In this document: in pieces, positions 1 through 11,274 of the stretch
How positions within the stretch are numbered: position 1 is the stretch's first letter
How the letters are laid out: the number at the start of each line of letters is the position of its first letter
Source: Caenorhabditis elegans
Lineage: Eukaryota > Nematoda > Chromadorea > Rhabditida > Rhabditidae
DNA length: 64,000 nucleotides
Assembly: GCF_000002985.6 (NCBI RefSeq)
Contig: NC_003279.8
Coordinates: forward strand, 11,346,001 to 11,410,000
Direction: 5' to 3'
Notes under the pieces: model-generated
What the model was told of the DNA's origin: nothing
Database searches by the model: none
What the model saw: only the letters and a program-made list of their open reading frames with translations
Position numbers and translations under genes: made by a program

Positions 1-1336
1 AGACCAGGTATGTATGAACAAGTTGATGGAGGTACTGTCGGCGAGGTACTGGAACAAAGTAGGTATGTGGGTAATGCCAACTAGGCATTTAGCCTGCCTA
101 GGTGTCCCATTTCGGTTTGATCTACCTATCTAGATCTACAAAAAATGCGGGAGAAGAGACGCCGTGTTTTCAACTGATTTCGCATGGTTAAGATGTTCTT
201 AATAAGAACGCGCCGACGTCACATTTTTAGGGCAAAAAATCAAAAATTCCCGCATTTTTTGTAGGTCAAACCGTGATGGGACAGCTTGACCAACCTGCTG
301 GAAATAGTTCAGCGAATCATGAATAACTACTTGATTAGTCACCAAGAACAAGGATCCCAACGAATATTTCCTATTAACATCCCACCAGAACTCTCGTAGG
401 CAGACGTGAACTGCAATGGTGATTGCAGCAACTGAAAGGTAGTATAAAGGAAGGATCCTGCGGAATCGGCGGTAGTAGAAACGGAATATGTCACTGATTT
501 TGGAGATTTTCATGTGTGTCAGGTTACGGGCCATCAGGTAACCGGAGATCACAAAGAAGCTGGAATTTTTAAATTATTTTAAAAGTTATGTGATCATGGT
601 GCATCGATAAACCCGACAAAGCGGCAAACCGGCCAATCGGCAAACCGGCAAATTGCCGGAATTGACAACTTCCGGCAAATCGCAAAATTGTCAGATTTTA
701 TATTTCCGCAAATCGGCAAACTGCCGGGATTGAAATTTTCCGGCAAATCGGCCATTTGCGAAATTGAAAATGCCCAGCAAATCGGCAAATTGCTGGAATT
801 TGAAATTTCCGCCAACACAGCACACCGGCAATTTTCCGGAAATAAGAATTTCCGGCAAATCGGCAAAATGTTGAAATTGAAAATTTCCGGCAAATCGGCA
901 AATTGCCGGAACTGAAAATTTTCGGCAAATCGACAAACTGCCGGAATTAAAATTTCCGGCAAATCGGGAAATTGCCGGAATTAAAAATTTCCGACAAATT
1001 GGCAAACTTGCCAATTTGCCGAACGGCAATTTCCGCCGACCCCAATACAAGATACCTGCAACTTCCACACTAACCAAATATCAAATTATAGTTTTCAACA
1101 CTAATTTGGTTTTTTTTTCAAGTCCTGTAGGCAGGTAGGTAGGTAGGTACAGGCAGGTATTTTCTTTTCCCTTCAAAAACTTACATATCAACTCCAAGAT
1201 ACCCATTTCCAAATGTCAATGGGAATAAATGGTACAGAAACACAAAAAGTATCGCCAATCCACGTAGACATTGAATATCAACACGCATTTCTGATTTGGT
1301 CAGAAGATTCAAAAGACCCGTCTTTTCTTTTAGCAT
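1..1336 (-). CDS. OAC-family membrane O-acyltransferase, 5' part (runs off left edge)
   Basis: Three exons are visible: 1185-1336, 295-559 and 1-48, with phases matching across both junctions. The start is the ATG at 1336; a second in-frame Met about 17 codons later would also leave the conserved N-terminus. The product opens with MRVDIQCLRGLAIL and HLFPLTFGNGYLGVD, then FFVISGYLM (about residues 52-60), the FRFYYRRFRRILPLYY segment, several hydrophobic helices and LFIHTWS in the last visible exon. This order is typical of acyltransferase-3 (OAC/NRF-6-like) multipass membrane proteins, which move acyl groups onto lipid or sugar acceptors; the substrate cannot be read here. Intron 1 (560-1184) contains a tandem repeat and intron 2 (49-294) a foldback element. 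The rest of the gene lies outside the window. Family assignment is firm; the exact paralogue is unknown. Confidence 0.85.
103..283. mobile_element. Palindromic MITE-like element in the OAC intron
   Basis: Inverted ends read TGTCCCATTTCGGTTTGA on the left and TGTCCCATCACGGTTTGA on the complement of the right end. Both arms continue into CTACAAAAAATGCGGGA. The interior carries the CGTCTCTTCTC, GACGTCA and AACCATGCGAAATCAG blocks that I recognise from a very common C. elegans foldback family. It has no coding capacity and sits inside OAC intron 2. Confidence 0.75.
594..1077. repeat. Degenerate GCCGGAA/TTCCGGCAAAT tandem repeat
   Basis: About 13 diverged units of roughly 35 bp built from TTGCCGGAATTGAAAATTT and CCGGCAAATCGGCAAA. 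It fills most of OAC intron 1. All three reading frames on the minus strand stay open through it, which creates false ORFs. It is the same family as the large array at 2988-4835. Confidence 0.9.
1100..1165. repeat. GTAG-rich microsatellite
   Basis: A short run of GTAGGTAGGTAGGTAC with AGGCAGGTA variants lies inside OAC intron 1, just downstream (minus sense) of the first exon. Confidence 0.7.
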
Positions 1337-1439
1337 GAAGCTTCACCGATTTGCCACCAAACTACGGAACCGCCCATTTTTCGTCAAGAATCAGACAATA
1401 GGTATCTGATTCTAATCTGGAATAGGATCTTCAGTTTGT

Positions 1440-1580
1440 TGAGGGGGCAATTTGCCGAAAATGAAAATTTCCGGCAAATCGGCAAACCGGCACATTGCCG
1501 GAATTGAAATATTTTGCCAAACCGGCAACTGGTCGATATGCCAAATTTCTCGATAAAAAGTTTGCCGAACGGCATCTTTA
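1440..1580. repeat. Short GCCGGAA-family repeat block
   Basis: Three to four diverged units with the AATTTCCGGCAAATCGGCAA core, upstream of the OAC start codon. No gene is seen between 1580 and 1898; the sequence is AT-rich. Confidence 0.7.
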
Positions 1581-1898
1581 CCATATTTTTTTGAATGATT
1601 TGCAGTTACCTGTCGCCAAAAGGTTTTTGGTATTTTTTTACAAAAATATATGCATTTTTCTTTGAGATGTAACAGTTTGAATTTGTAAAACTATGGTTTT
1701 CAACTGAAAAACCCATACTTTACATCAAATTTCTGAAAATTTCAGTGAAAATCCGGGATTTTAATGTTATTTTTAATATGGAAAACATAATAAATAACTT
1801 ATTTTACAGACTTCCATTAAAATTGGAATTTTTTTTTTTTGAAAAATTGAACGAAAATTTTTTGGTCAGAATTACAATTAGTTTGCGCTTGTTCAATC

Positions 1899-2282
1899 AA
1901 AGGTGGAGTACCGAAATTTGAGACTTACTTTTTATCAGACCCAAAATGGGCCTCAAAGTTTTGGAAAAAAAGTGTCAATTTTTAGCTAAAATCTCAAATT
2001 TTGTGTCCGCATCGGCCAAAAAAGCATCTCAATTAACGATTGCAAAAAATGCATTGACAGGTGATAATCAACTAAAAGTTAAGTTCCAACCGCTGCGACA
2101 CTGAAAAGTTGCAAAAAATATTGATGTTAGCTAAAAAATGGAAAAATTTTTTACAAAAAATTTGAGCGCCCATAACTTTTTTTTGAAAAATTTTCAGAAC
2201 TTTTCATTACGAAATTTGGTAGTTTTGGGCCATTTTGTTGGATCTAAAAAAGCAAAGTCTCAAATTTCGGTACTCCACCTTT
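1899..2282. mobile_element. Long-TIR foldback element, copy 1
   Basis: The ends are inverted: AAAGGTGGAGTACCGAAATT on the left and the same sequence on the complement at the right. Arms of more than 100 bp contain TTTTAGCTAAAATCTCAAAT and GGCCATAAC-type blocks. No ORF. A second copy lies at 6771-7199. Confidence 0.75.
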
Positions 2283-2987
2283 AATTTGTTCGAATCAGTT
2301 TCAACAAATCAACTACAAAGTTGTGCTTAATACGGTCTAGATTGTTTGAAAATGCCAAAAATAAATTACTGAAATTCAATACTAAATTTAAAAAAATCTT
2401 GCTAATATGTATATTAAATTTAATAAAAAAATTTTTTTATAAAAGTGCATTAGATAAAGTTTTATAAAATAATGTTCTAACTAAATACATAAAAGATACC
2501 TATATGAATACCTATATAATACTTATATAATGATTATATAAATACCTATATAATAAATACCTACGAAAAAATTGACCCAATTAAATTTTTGTGTGTTTTG
2601 TATTACAGTATAGTCCTCTCATCACAAAACACAATATTATAATTTCCCTTTTATTTTCTTCTCCGAAATTCGTCATATTTTGTTTCGGCGGGGGGAAAAA
2701 TCAGGTGTGTCTATATCACATATGATGATGTGAAAAAAGAGATATAGTCTAAACGTTATCTTTTTAATCTCCGACGATGGGTGCGAGAAGAGACGATTTG
2801 CAACAAGTTTTTTTCCATGTAGACAGCGAAATCTATACGGTTGGGGTACACGTGAACCTATTTTTTTTTTTAGTTTCCATGAAGACCTATAGTTTAGACC
2901 ACGCTTCATGACTTTCCTGAAAATTACATTTTTCAACTTATTTCAACGACAGAAAAATATTTAACCGAACATAGAAAAATTACTGAT
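2283..2987. other. AT-rich non-coding stretch
   Basis: It contains a TATATAA/ACCTATAT-rich low-complexity patch (about 2485-2565) and a 2690-2935 segment open on the minus strand. That segment shows no recognisable protein, splice context or family motif, so I do not call a gene. Confidence 0.5.
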
Positions 2988-4835
2988 TGGAAATTGCCGG
3001 AATTGAAAATTTCGGGCAAATCAGCAAATTGCGGGAATTGAAAATTTCCGGCAAATCAGCAAGTTACCGGAATTGAAAATTTCCGGCAAATCAGCAAATT
3101 GCCGGAATTGAAAATTTCCGGCAAATCAGCAAGTTGCCGGAATTGAAAATTTCGGGCAAATCAGCAAATTGCGGGAATTGAAAATTTCCGGCAAATCAGC
3201 AAGTTGCCGGAATTGAAAATTTCCGGCAAATCAGCAAATTGCCGGAATTGAAAATTTTCGGCAAATCAGCAAGATGCCGGAATTGAAAATTTCCGGCAAA
3301 TCAGCAAATTGCCGGAATTGAAAATTTCCGGCAAATCAGCAAATTGTCGGAATTGAAAATTTCCGGCAAATCAGCAAATTCCCGGAATTGAAAATTTCCG
3401 GCAAATCAACAAATTGCCGGAATTGAAAATTTCCGGCAAATCAGCAAATTGCCGGAATTGAAATATTCCGGCAAATCAGCAAATTGCCGGAGTTGAAAAT
3501 TTTTGGCAAATCAGCAAATTGCCGGAGTTGAAAATTTTTGGCAAATCAGCAAATTGCCGGAATTGAAAATTTCGGGCAAATCAGCAAATTGCCGGAATTG
3601 AAAATTTCTTACTAATAAGCAAATTGCCGGAATTGAAAATTTCCGGCAAATCAGCTAATTACCGGAATTGAAAATTTCCGGCAAATCAGCAAATTGCCGG
3701 AATTAAAAATTTCCGGCAAATCAGCAAATTGCCGGAATTGAAAATTTCGGGCAAATCAGCAAATTGCCGGAATTGAAAATTTCCGGCAAATCAGCAAATT
3801 GCCGGAATTGAAAGTTTCGGGCAAATCAGCAAATTGTCGGAATTGAAAATTTCGGGCAAATCAGCAAATTGCCGGAATTGAAAATTTCGGGCAAATCAGC
3901 AAATTGACGGAATTGAAAATTTCGGGCAAATCAGCAAATTGCCGGAATTGAAAATTTCGGGCAAATCAGCAAATTGCCGGAGTTGAAAATTTTTGGCAAA
4001 TCAGCAAATTGCCGGAGTTGAAAATTTTTGGCAAATCAGCAAATTGCCGGAATTGAAAATTTCGGGCAAATCAGCAAATTGCCGGAATTGAAAATTTCTT
4101 ACTAATAAGCAAATTGCCGGAATTGAAAATTTCCGGCAAATCAGCTAATTACCGGAATTGAAAATTTCCGGCAAATCAGCAAATTGCCGGAATTAAAAAT
4201 TTCCGGCAAATCAGCAAATTGCCGGAATTGAAAATTTCGGGCAAATCAGCAAATTGCCGGAATTGAAAATTTCCGGCAAATCAGCAAATTGCCGGAATTG
4301 AAAGTTTCGGGCAAATCAGCAAATTGTCGGAATTGAAAATTTCGGGCAAATCAGCAAATTGCCGGAATTGAAAATTTCGGGCAAATCAGCAAATTGACGG
4401 AATTGAAAATTTCGGGCAAATCAGCAAATTGCCGGAATTGAAAATTTCGGGCAAATCAGCAAATTGCCGGAATTGAAAATTTCTTAGTAATAAGCAAATT
4501 GCCGGAATTGAAAATTTCCGGCAAATCAGCTAATTACCGGAATTGAAAATTTCCGGCAAATCAGCAAATTGCCGGAATTAAAAATTTCCGGCAAATCAGC
4601 AAATTGCCGGAATTGAAAATTTCCGGCAAATCAGCAAATTGCCGGAATTGAAAATTTCGGGCAAATCAGCAAATTGCCGGAATTGAAAATTCCGTGCAAA
4701 TAGGCAAATTACCGGTTTTGAAAATTTCGGCAAATCGGCAAATTCGGAAATTGAACATTTCTGGCAAATCGGCAAATTGCCGGAATTGATAATTTCCGGC
4801 AAATCAGCAAATCGCCGGAGTTGAAAATTTTTATA
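2988..4835. repeat. 35-bp satellite with higher-order 490-bp repeat
   Basis: About 52 copies of a 35-bp unit made of GCCGGAATTGAAAATTTCC followed by GGCAAATCAGCAAATT. Marker variants recur at fixed spacing: paired GGAGTTGAAAATTTTTGG units start near 3485 and 3975, and CTTACTAATAAGC units lie near 3607, 4097 and (as CTTAGTAATAAGC) 4482. The spacings are 490 bp (14 units) and then 385 bp (11 units), so blocks of units were copied as a whole. It lies between the OAC gene and the F-box cluster. Confidence 0.95.
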
Positions 4836-4840
4836 GAATT

Positions 4841-5035
4841 GTGGTGTTCAAAAAACAACAAACTGTCATCATCTCGCCCAGGCTTTATCTAAAACGGTTT
4901 TTGAATAAGAAATCTGCAGCTTCCTTGTCCAAAAAACCTGCTTATTTGCCGGTCTGCGGACAGAATCGTACTAGACACGCACATATTGCAACTGGGGGGA
5001 ATGGCAACTATTTGAATGTGTTAATCTTTAAATAT
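4841..5035. repeat. Dispersed repeat, copy 1 of 3
   Basis: It shares CATCTCGCCCAGGCTTTATC, CTAAAACGGTTTTTGAATAA and CACGCACATATTGCAAC with copies near 5810-6010 and 6495-6720. No coding evidence; the 65-residue open frame is fortuitous. Confidence 0.7.
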
Positions 5036-5569
5036 TGAACAAATGATATGAAACTAAAGATATATGCAAGACTACTTTCAAAGGGGGTCCAAGAGAAATA
5101 ATTCGGCAAAATGGGAGTAGTTCAGTGTAGCACTAATACAAATAAGAAATTTCATAAAATGAGATAGGTGCATCTTGGTCAGGCGTAGGCTGCCTTAAAA
5201 TTGCATAAACTTCTGTATTATAAATGTATAATGTATAGTAATGTATAAATTAATTTATAAGCTATAAAAAATTCCTGTGATCTTTTTTTGCAATTTAATG
5301 CTTCCAATTAAATTATTCAATCTTAAAACTGCATATCTCTATTATTCAGGTATGAGATAGGCCTAATTGAAATGTAGGTGTGCTTGACGGCATTTAACTT
5401 TTGTCTACATACATGTTGAATGATCCAAAACAACCGAATATCATAATAAAACACACCAAAAAAATTTTAGATTTTTCATAATTTCCGGTCAAAGTTTTGG
5501 CAAATTGGCAAAATTTTGAAAAAAAAAAGAGCTTTTGAGGAAATCCAAAGTAATGTCGCATGTTTCGAC
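5036..5569. other. AT-rich non-coding stretch
   Basis: I see no gene or RNA here. It includes short TATAATGTATAATGTATAG-type low complexity around 5215-5260. Confidence 0.5.
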
Positions 5570-5639
5570 GCCTATAATGTTTTAATACAAATAATTAAAA
5601 TTAAATTGAAGTATAAAAATGTAGGAAAAAAAAATTTTT

Positions 5640-5797
5640 TGGTCGCCTTCCAAAATTATAAGTGGCACTACTGAGTCACTTTTTGACAATAGATAAAAAA
5701 AAATTTTAACTTTTTTTTTTTTGAAAAGTTTTAATATGGTATTCGGTACTTTAGGAGTAGTTTTTATCATTTTCCCCACTGGCGCTACTCCACCTTT
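5640..5797. mobile_element. MITE end with GGCGCTACTCC terminal repeat
   Basis: The right end CCCACTGGCGCTACTCCACC at 5776-5795 matches a terminal repeat I recognise from an abundant C. elegans MITE. I could not find the opposite end, so the element is probably truncated or diverged. Confidence 0.5.
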
Positions 5798-5809
5798 AAG
5801 CCTAAAAGT

Positions 5810-6010
5810 GTACGGAGATAGGCACTTCTTACACCTATCCATCATCCGACACCAAAAAGATACCGATTGATAAGAATGTGATAACAAGAGAGGATTTTGA
5901 AACAAACAACAAATTGTCACCATCTCGCCCAAGTTTTATCTAAAACGGTTTTTGAATAAGAAATCTGAAGCTTCCTTGTCGGCAAAACCTGCTACGCACA
6001 TATTATAACG
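5810..6010. repeat. Dispersed repeat, copy 2 of 3
   Basis: It carries CACCTATCCATCATC, CAAACAACAAATTGTCA and CTAAAACGGTTTTTGAATAA, and is about 85% identical to copy 1 where they overlap. Confidence 0.7.
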
Positions 6011-6494
6011 ATGGGGGCGCAAGATAAAAGGGGCCTGCGGCAGGCCTACTTTGGCTTGAAATCGTCAAGCCGGCTCAAAATTGCTCCTTCGTCGGGAAAC
6101 GCTTTGTTAAAAGGGTCTGGAAAAAATGAGGAAAAAACTGTGCAGTAAGCCAGAGTTATGCTTAGGCCTTTATAACAATAGGCCGTATTGCACCTAGCTT
6201 CCTCTTTTCACTAAGAGCAAGTCCATATCCAAAGGATCTGTTTACCTGACAATATTTGGACTTTTTCAAGCCTGGCTTCCAATATACCAATATTTCAAAA
6301 TATTAACAACTATAAAAAATTTCTACGACCGTTTTTCTGTAATTTTAACAAAGATGCCTATACTGTGACCAAGACCAAGCAGGCCTGAAGTAGGCATAAG
6401 TACCTATAGGTATACCTGCCCGCCTTCAATGTGTAACATTGAGGCTAATAGCCAGGCGGTAGGCAGGCATGACTACCTTCAACGTACACCTCAC
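6011..6494. other. Non-coding stretch with GTAGGCAGGC-type repeats
   Basis: No gene is seen. Around 6375-6475 there are several AGGCAGGTA/TAGGCAGGC blocks like the microsatellite near 1130. Confidence 0.4.
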
Positions 6495-6720
6495 ACCTAT
6501 CCATCATCAAACACCGGAGAGATATGAACTTCTGGTTTTTTTTTTGCAGAACTGTGGTCAGGTAGATGGTTTGAAACAAACAACAAATTGTCATAGCCCT
6601 GTTTTATCTCATTAGCAAATCGGTTTTGGAACAGGAGAATTTGCAGAGATTCCCTGGCAGAATACTTGATATTTACCGGATTGAAAAGGTAATCGTACTA
6701 AACACGCACATATTGCAACG
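6495..6720. repeat. Dispersed repeat, copy 3 of 3
   Basis: Most diverged copy of the 4841/5810 family. It retains CACCTATCCATCATC, AAACAAACAACAAATTGTCA and CACGCACATATTGCAACGA. Confidence 0.65.
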
Positions 6721-6770
6721 ACAGTCTAGGAAGCATCTATTCTTATGTTGATTGGGATGTTCCAAACTTT

Positions 6771-7199
6771 AAAGGTGGGGTACCGAAATTTGAGATTTTG
6801 CTTTTTTAAATCCAAAATGGCCCAAAACTACCGAATTTCTTAATGAGACGTTCTGAAAGTTTTTCAAAAAAAAAGTTATGGCCGCTCAACGTTTTGGAAA
6901 AAAATGTCAAATTTTTTGCTAAAATCTCAAATTTTGGCAGATTCTCGGTGTCGCAGCGGTTGGAACTTAATTTTTATTTTATTGTCATCCTTTATTGCAT
7001 GTTTTGGCATTTTATTAGTATTTATGAATTTAAACAAAACTTGAGATTTTAGCTAAAAATGGACCATTTTTTTCAAAACTTTGAGCGGCCATAACTTTTT
7101 TTTTGAAAAATTTTCAGAACTTCTCATTACGAAATTTGGTAGTTTTGGATCATTTTAAGTCTAAAAAAGCAGAGTCTCAAATTTCGGTACCCCACCTTA
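6771..7199. mobile_element. Long-TIR foldback element, copy 2
   Basis: The terminal inverted repeat is AAAGGTGGGGTACCGAAATT. Both arms contain GGCCATAACTTTTTTTT-type and TCATTACGAAATTTGGTAG-type blocks in opposite orientation. Same family as 1899-2282; no ORF. Confidence 0.75.
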
Positions 7200-7403
7200 A
7201 AGTAAAAATGAATAAATGGGTTCTATGAAAGGTAAAAATTAGTAGTAGGTAGGCGTAGGTCGCCTTAAAACAAAGGTGTAACGTTTCGAATTTCGTAGGC
7301 AATCTGAAACTGAACCCAACCAAGGCATGTATTCAAAATCCGATATGTGGAAGGTAATCATGAAGACTAGGGTCTTCTGGCTCTGATGATATTCAGATCA
7401 GGG

Positions 7404-7767
7404 TCGTGCGGCTCTTTTCTCGGCGCATATGAAAATTCTATTTTTTCAGTGTTTTAGCAAGAAAGAGTTTTCAAATGATTATACCAGTTGAATAGCTGGA
7501 GCAATAAGCTTATCATTAAACAAATAAATTTGAAAAAAAAGTGGTTAGAGATATACGCCTTGAACAAAAAAAACCGAGAGGGAGTCATTCGGCTCTCGGC
7601 GCATTGCGAATGGTATGAAATGTTGTGTACACATTTTTTCAAATTTTATTTTTTTAATGATAAGCTTATTGCTCCAGCTAATCAACTAGTATAATCATTC
7701 GCAAGCGTTTTCTTACTAAAACACTGAAAAATCGAATTTTCAGATGCGCCGAGAAAAGAACCGCACA
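7404..7767. mobile_element. Foldback element with ~130-bp inverted arms
   Basis: The left arm starts TCGTGCGGCTCTTTTCTCGG. The right arm on the complement reads TGTGCGGTTCTTTTCTCGG, and both continue through CAGTGTTTTAG and AGCTGGAGCAATAAGCTTAT. The loop holds CTCTCGGCGCATTGCG. No coding capacity. Confidence 0.75.
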
Positions 7768-8164
7768 GCCGAGATTCAGATGACCTTTTCCCGACTCCAT
7801 AAGGTTCCAGCTGGTTTAATTGTCTCTAATGACTTGGCAGGTGGTCAGAGAAGACTCAATTGAATTGTTCTAGAAGGTTCTGTCAATATGTAGTGCTCTT
7901 TTCCGGATGTTTAAAGCCATAAGGCCAAATTGGTCAGCTGGCTCCGCTCTTCCAAAATATTCAGATCTTCTCAATTAGTCTCTCCTGATAGTTTTGATGT
8001 TTGGTACATCAATTTTCAAACTTTTCTCCTATATTCTAGCATTTTAAAAAATTTCAGAAGCCGTAACTGACTTTGTTCCAGAATCTGTAGCTCATCCAGC
8101 TCAGCCAGCCGTACAACTTTTTTTAAACATTCAAAGACTTCTAGACAGGGCTGTGCGGTTGATG

Positions 8165-8389
8165 ACTCGGCTGATGGAGCAAATCAACGTTTTTCAACGT
8201 GTGAGCAATATCGGCTGAGCCTTGAGCTTCTTATTCTAGAAGGAATTTTTTTAAAGTGCGCAAACTTTCCCGAAACACTCATGTTTTCAATCAGCCGACA
8301 GCCGAATTTCTTCTAGAATGAGAAGCTCAAGGCTCCGCCGATACGGTAAATACAATGATGAAAAACTTGATTTACTCCATCAGCCGATT
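8165..8389. mobile_element. Foldback element with CGGCTGATGGAG ends
   Basis: The left arm has CTCGGCTGATGGAGCAAATC and CCTTGAGCTTCTTATTCTAG. The right arm repeats both in inverse order (CTAGAATGAGAAGCTCAAGG, ACTCCATCAGCCGA). Related GGCTGTGCAGCCGAG sequence occurs near 15556. Confidence 0.65.
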
Positions 8390-8598
8390 AGGCACTGCTT
8401 CCAGATACTCAATTAGCTCCGAGCTCTTTATTTTTTATAGCTCTCCCCGGTTTTACCATAAATCTCCTTTCCCAGTTCAACGGTTCTTCAATTAGCACAC
8501 AGTAAGTGATCGATATATATACAGATATAAGGTCATCGAGGATCCCACTTACCGTGGGAGACGCTACAGATACTGATCGATACATTCCAGCAGGCTCT

Positions 8599-8815
8599 TT
8601 TTTGCGCGTCCTACCCATATCGCTTATTCACTACCAGATTTAGTCATTCTGGTCTTCTGCAGCCTTACTGAGCAGACCATCTTTTCTTTTCTCTTCCTTT
8701 GCTTTGTGTTTTCCTAGTTTTCTACAGGCCCTTCTTTTGTTTCTGATGCATTTTACCCTCCCATTCCTGTTACAATTACAAATGTCAAAACCACTCTGGT
8801 AAACCATTTATCTGC
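8599..8815 (+). repeat. F-box upstream unit A (left arm)
   Basis: Starts GCGCGTCCTACCCATATCGC and continues with TCATTCTGGTCTTCTGCAGC and GAGCAGACCATC. It is a diverged duplicate of unit B just before the F-box gene, and an inverted copy lies at about 13690-13930 beside the other F-box gene. It may be an old promoter or 5' region of a lost paralogue. Confidence 0.6.
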
Positions 8816-9002
8816 AAAAAAAGTTCATATTTCCCTTGCTTGCTTACTTTCTCCACAATTTCTAGTAAGTATCTTAAAGAAATTATATTTCCCCCTAAAT
8901 TGAAATACGTTTTGCACCCACTTACAAAACGATCGATCCATAATAACAACGCTGTCTTATAAATTCAAATCGACAAATCCCAAATGACAATTATCGATTT
9001 TT

Positions 9003-9225
9003 TGCCTTGAATTTGAACTATTCCCCATTTGAGACGCTAAACAATCGATCAGATTATTGCGCGTCCTATCCACACCGATCGTCCATTTCCAGACTCCTTC
9101 ATTCTGGCTTACTGCAGGCTCACTGAACAGTCCATTCTTATTTCTTCTCTTGCTCTTTCCTCAATCTTTTTTAAAAACCATTTTCTTTTACTACCTTTTC
9201 CATTTTCAAAACCCTAATTACTCTA
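9003..9225 (+). promoter_or_regulatory. F-box upstream unit B / probable promoter region of left F-box gene
   Basis: It contains CCCCATTTGAGACGCTAAAC, GCGCGTCCTATCCACACCGA and TTCATTCTGGCTTACTGCAG, duplicated from unit A. From about 9058 onward it is almost identical to the mirrored flank of the right F-box gene, differing at about two bases by eye. It ends in a pyrimidine-rich run leading to a splice acceptor (AATTTCAG, 9225-9232). Confidence 0.45.
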
Positions 9226-10445
9226 ATTTCAGATAATGCCAGTCAAAGTGCTTAACTTTCCATCCGTTGTTCTTCAACATTTCCTTGTTGGATTAACCTC
9301 CACTGAACTGTAAGTTGTACATCTAAATATATATATATCCCTCTTCCTATTCTAATTACCTTAATTTTTTAGCTTCGAGCTCACTCAATGCTCCCTGAAG
9401 AGCAAGGATCGAGTCCGCCCGTACGAGAAGTCCAACAAGACATTCCGAATGGCAGTTGACTTCCAGAGAAACTGGGTTGATATCAGAGGAGTCTATCGGT
9501 TTTATGTGAAAGAGCTCGTAGATGGGAAACTTCCAAAGACTTATGGAAAAATGGGAGTTCGTGAATTCGGAGATAAGAAGGTTCAAGTTGAACTTGATGA
9601 GAATGAGAAGACTATCAACATTTTCTGGCCAACAACTGAAAAAGAAGATCGGACTTTTGCTGTCATGAAGGTTGCCGAGCACTTCATCTACACCCTTGGG
9701 CTCGGAGAGTTTGAATCTGTTACTCTTGGACAGGAGAACCATGCTGGAAGGATCATTGACTGGGCCAATGAGAAGAATCTCAACATTGCCAACTTCACCA
9801 TCGGAAACGTCGATAAGGAACATGACGACGTCGATAAGGTTGCTGAGAAGCTGTACTCGGCTTCATTCTTCAAGAAGGTCTCTGCCAACTTCAAGTGTCT
9901 CATCAATCCAACCGAAGCTTTCAAACCAAATGAGTTCCTTCCCGGAATCCCAAAGAATACCAACATGATCTTCTTCCACGGAGCTCACTGGATGACTATT
10001 GACACTCTCAAGGATTTCACTGCTTGCTCTGTAATTCTTTATGATTGTAAATTCACAAATAAGGATATCAACGAGTTTATCAAATTGTGGAAGAATAAGG
10101 AATTTGAAAGAATCTTCTACATCTCCATCAATGTTCCACAAGGAAGCGGATTCAAGTTGACGGAGGTTATTGCAGGATTAGATGGATTCGGAGAGTAAGT
10201 TGACTTGAGAATTTAGAATTAAGAACTTAGAATTTGTTTTAATATTTTAATTTCAATTTATTAATTTCAGAATCGAAAACGACGCTACCACAATGAAAAG
10301 AGAGGATGGAAAGGAAATCGAAGTCTCTGTTCTTGACGAAAAGAAACAAATCAGAATTGTTGTTGATTAATTTATAATTGTTTGTTTTTCTACTTCCGCT
10401 AAATGAATAAATGCTTCATTGTCAAAAACTATATTGCTACCGATA
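9058..10445. repeat. Left arm of large inverted repeat
   Basis: The arm mirrors 12092-13479 about the axis x + y = 22537. Introns and flanks match as well as exons, with about two mismatches seen in the 5' flank. Identity stops abruptly near 10441, just past the polyadenylation signal. Confidence 0.9.
9236..10370 (+). CDS. pes-2.2: F-box / FBA_2 protein, left copy
   Basis: Exons 9236-9309, 9373-10194 and 10271-10370 join in frame to 331 residues. The start ATG lies three bases after an AATTTCAG acceptor, which suggests SL1 trans-splicing and fixes the start. Residues about 5-45 (LNFPSVVLQHFLVG, FELTQCSLKSK) form a nematode F-box, which should bind SKR proteins in an SCF ubiquitin ligase. Residues about 190-265 (FFHGAHWMTIDTLKDFTACS, CKFTNKDINEFIKLWKN, IFYISINVP) match the F-box-associated FBA_2 domain, thought to bind substrates. 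A polyadenylation signal AATAAA lies at 10406-10411. The gene is the left half of a near-perfect inverted duplication; its partner encodes the same protein. The assignment to pes-2.2 rather than pes-2.1 rests only on remembered gene order. Confidence 0.85.
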
Positions 10446-11274
10446 CTTACATTACCAATCATTTAGATCGCATCAAATATGTTCAATTTAAGTTTTGTTG
10501 GTGCTCGTTAAATGTAACGTAAATTTAGTTAGAGTGGTTTTTATTAATAGTAATTTGTTTCTGAAAAACTAATTTATTCCAAAAGTACGTTAATCCTACC
10601 GTACCCTTACAGTACCCAACACCCCTAAAAACTGTTTACGTAGGAGAACTTTATGCCTGCATGCCTACCATATGCTTTGAACCTTTTATCGTCTGGGTTA
10701 GCTTCGAAGCCTGTGAACAGGGTTCTGGGCAGAGCTCATAACTGTGCTCATTTTTAAGGTAGTTTTAAAACATTTTAATACGGGTACTCTTAAGTTTTTG
10801 TACAATTCCGCCAATTTCAAAGAATTTACAAGGTTCAAGTTTTTTTTCGCAGAAATGGCCAATGTTCATTTTTTTTAGTTTTGGAGATTTTTTGACAAGC
10901 TTTTTATTCATATTTATTCATAGCAACAGTTTTTCCAAGAAACATGCTAACTCTGAAGTTACAGCATACAACGCAGGAAAAAAGACACAAAAAACAAAAA
11001 ATTGTTATGCCGTTGGATTGCTAACTTTTTTCCAATGCTATGGGTACATTTCTGGATGTAGAAATTAAATTTTAGCCTCTCTAGAGGGGTTTTGTATCCG
11101 AGTTATTTTTTACAGGCAATTTTGCCGAAATTACAAAAAAAATTGGATTTTTGGGAGTTTTCATAGATTTGGATTCTAAATTTTTTTAAAGGTTATGGAT
11201 AAGTTTCTGGACCTACAAGTTGTATTTTAGCCGCGCTAGAGGAGTTTATGTTTCGAATTCAAATTTCACGGGAA

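Noticed and set aside
594..1077. Overlapping open frames of 75-128 residues on both strands
   Set aside because: They run through GCCGGAA repeats whose unit lacks stops in several frames; there is no splice context and all frames give the same low-complexity pattern.
2673..2936. 87-residue minus-strand frame
   Set aside because: No family resemblance, no initiation or splice signals and basic/Phe-rich content typical of AT-rich non-coding DNA.
2988..4835. Regular short repeats that might suggest a CRISPR array
   Set aside because: The units are contiguous with no unique spacers, the genome is a nematode and no cas genes exist; this is a satellite. The same applies to 38371-40385.
9356..9968. 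Antisense and shifted frames inside the F-box gene (155, 98, 92 residues), and their mirror copies at 12396-13181
   Set aside because: They are shadows of the real coding frame, which alone gives F-box and FBA_2 motifs.
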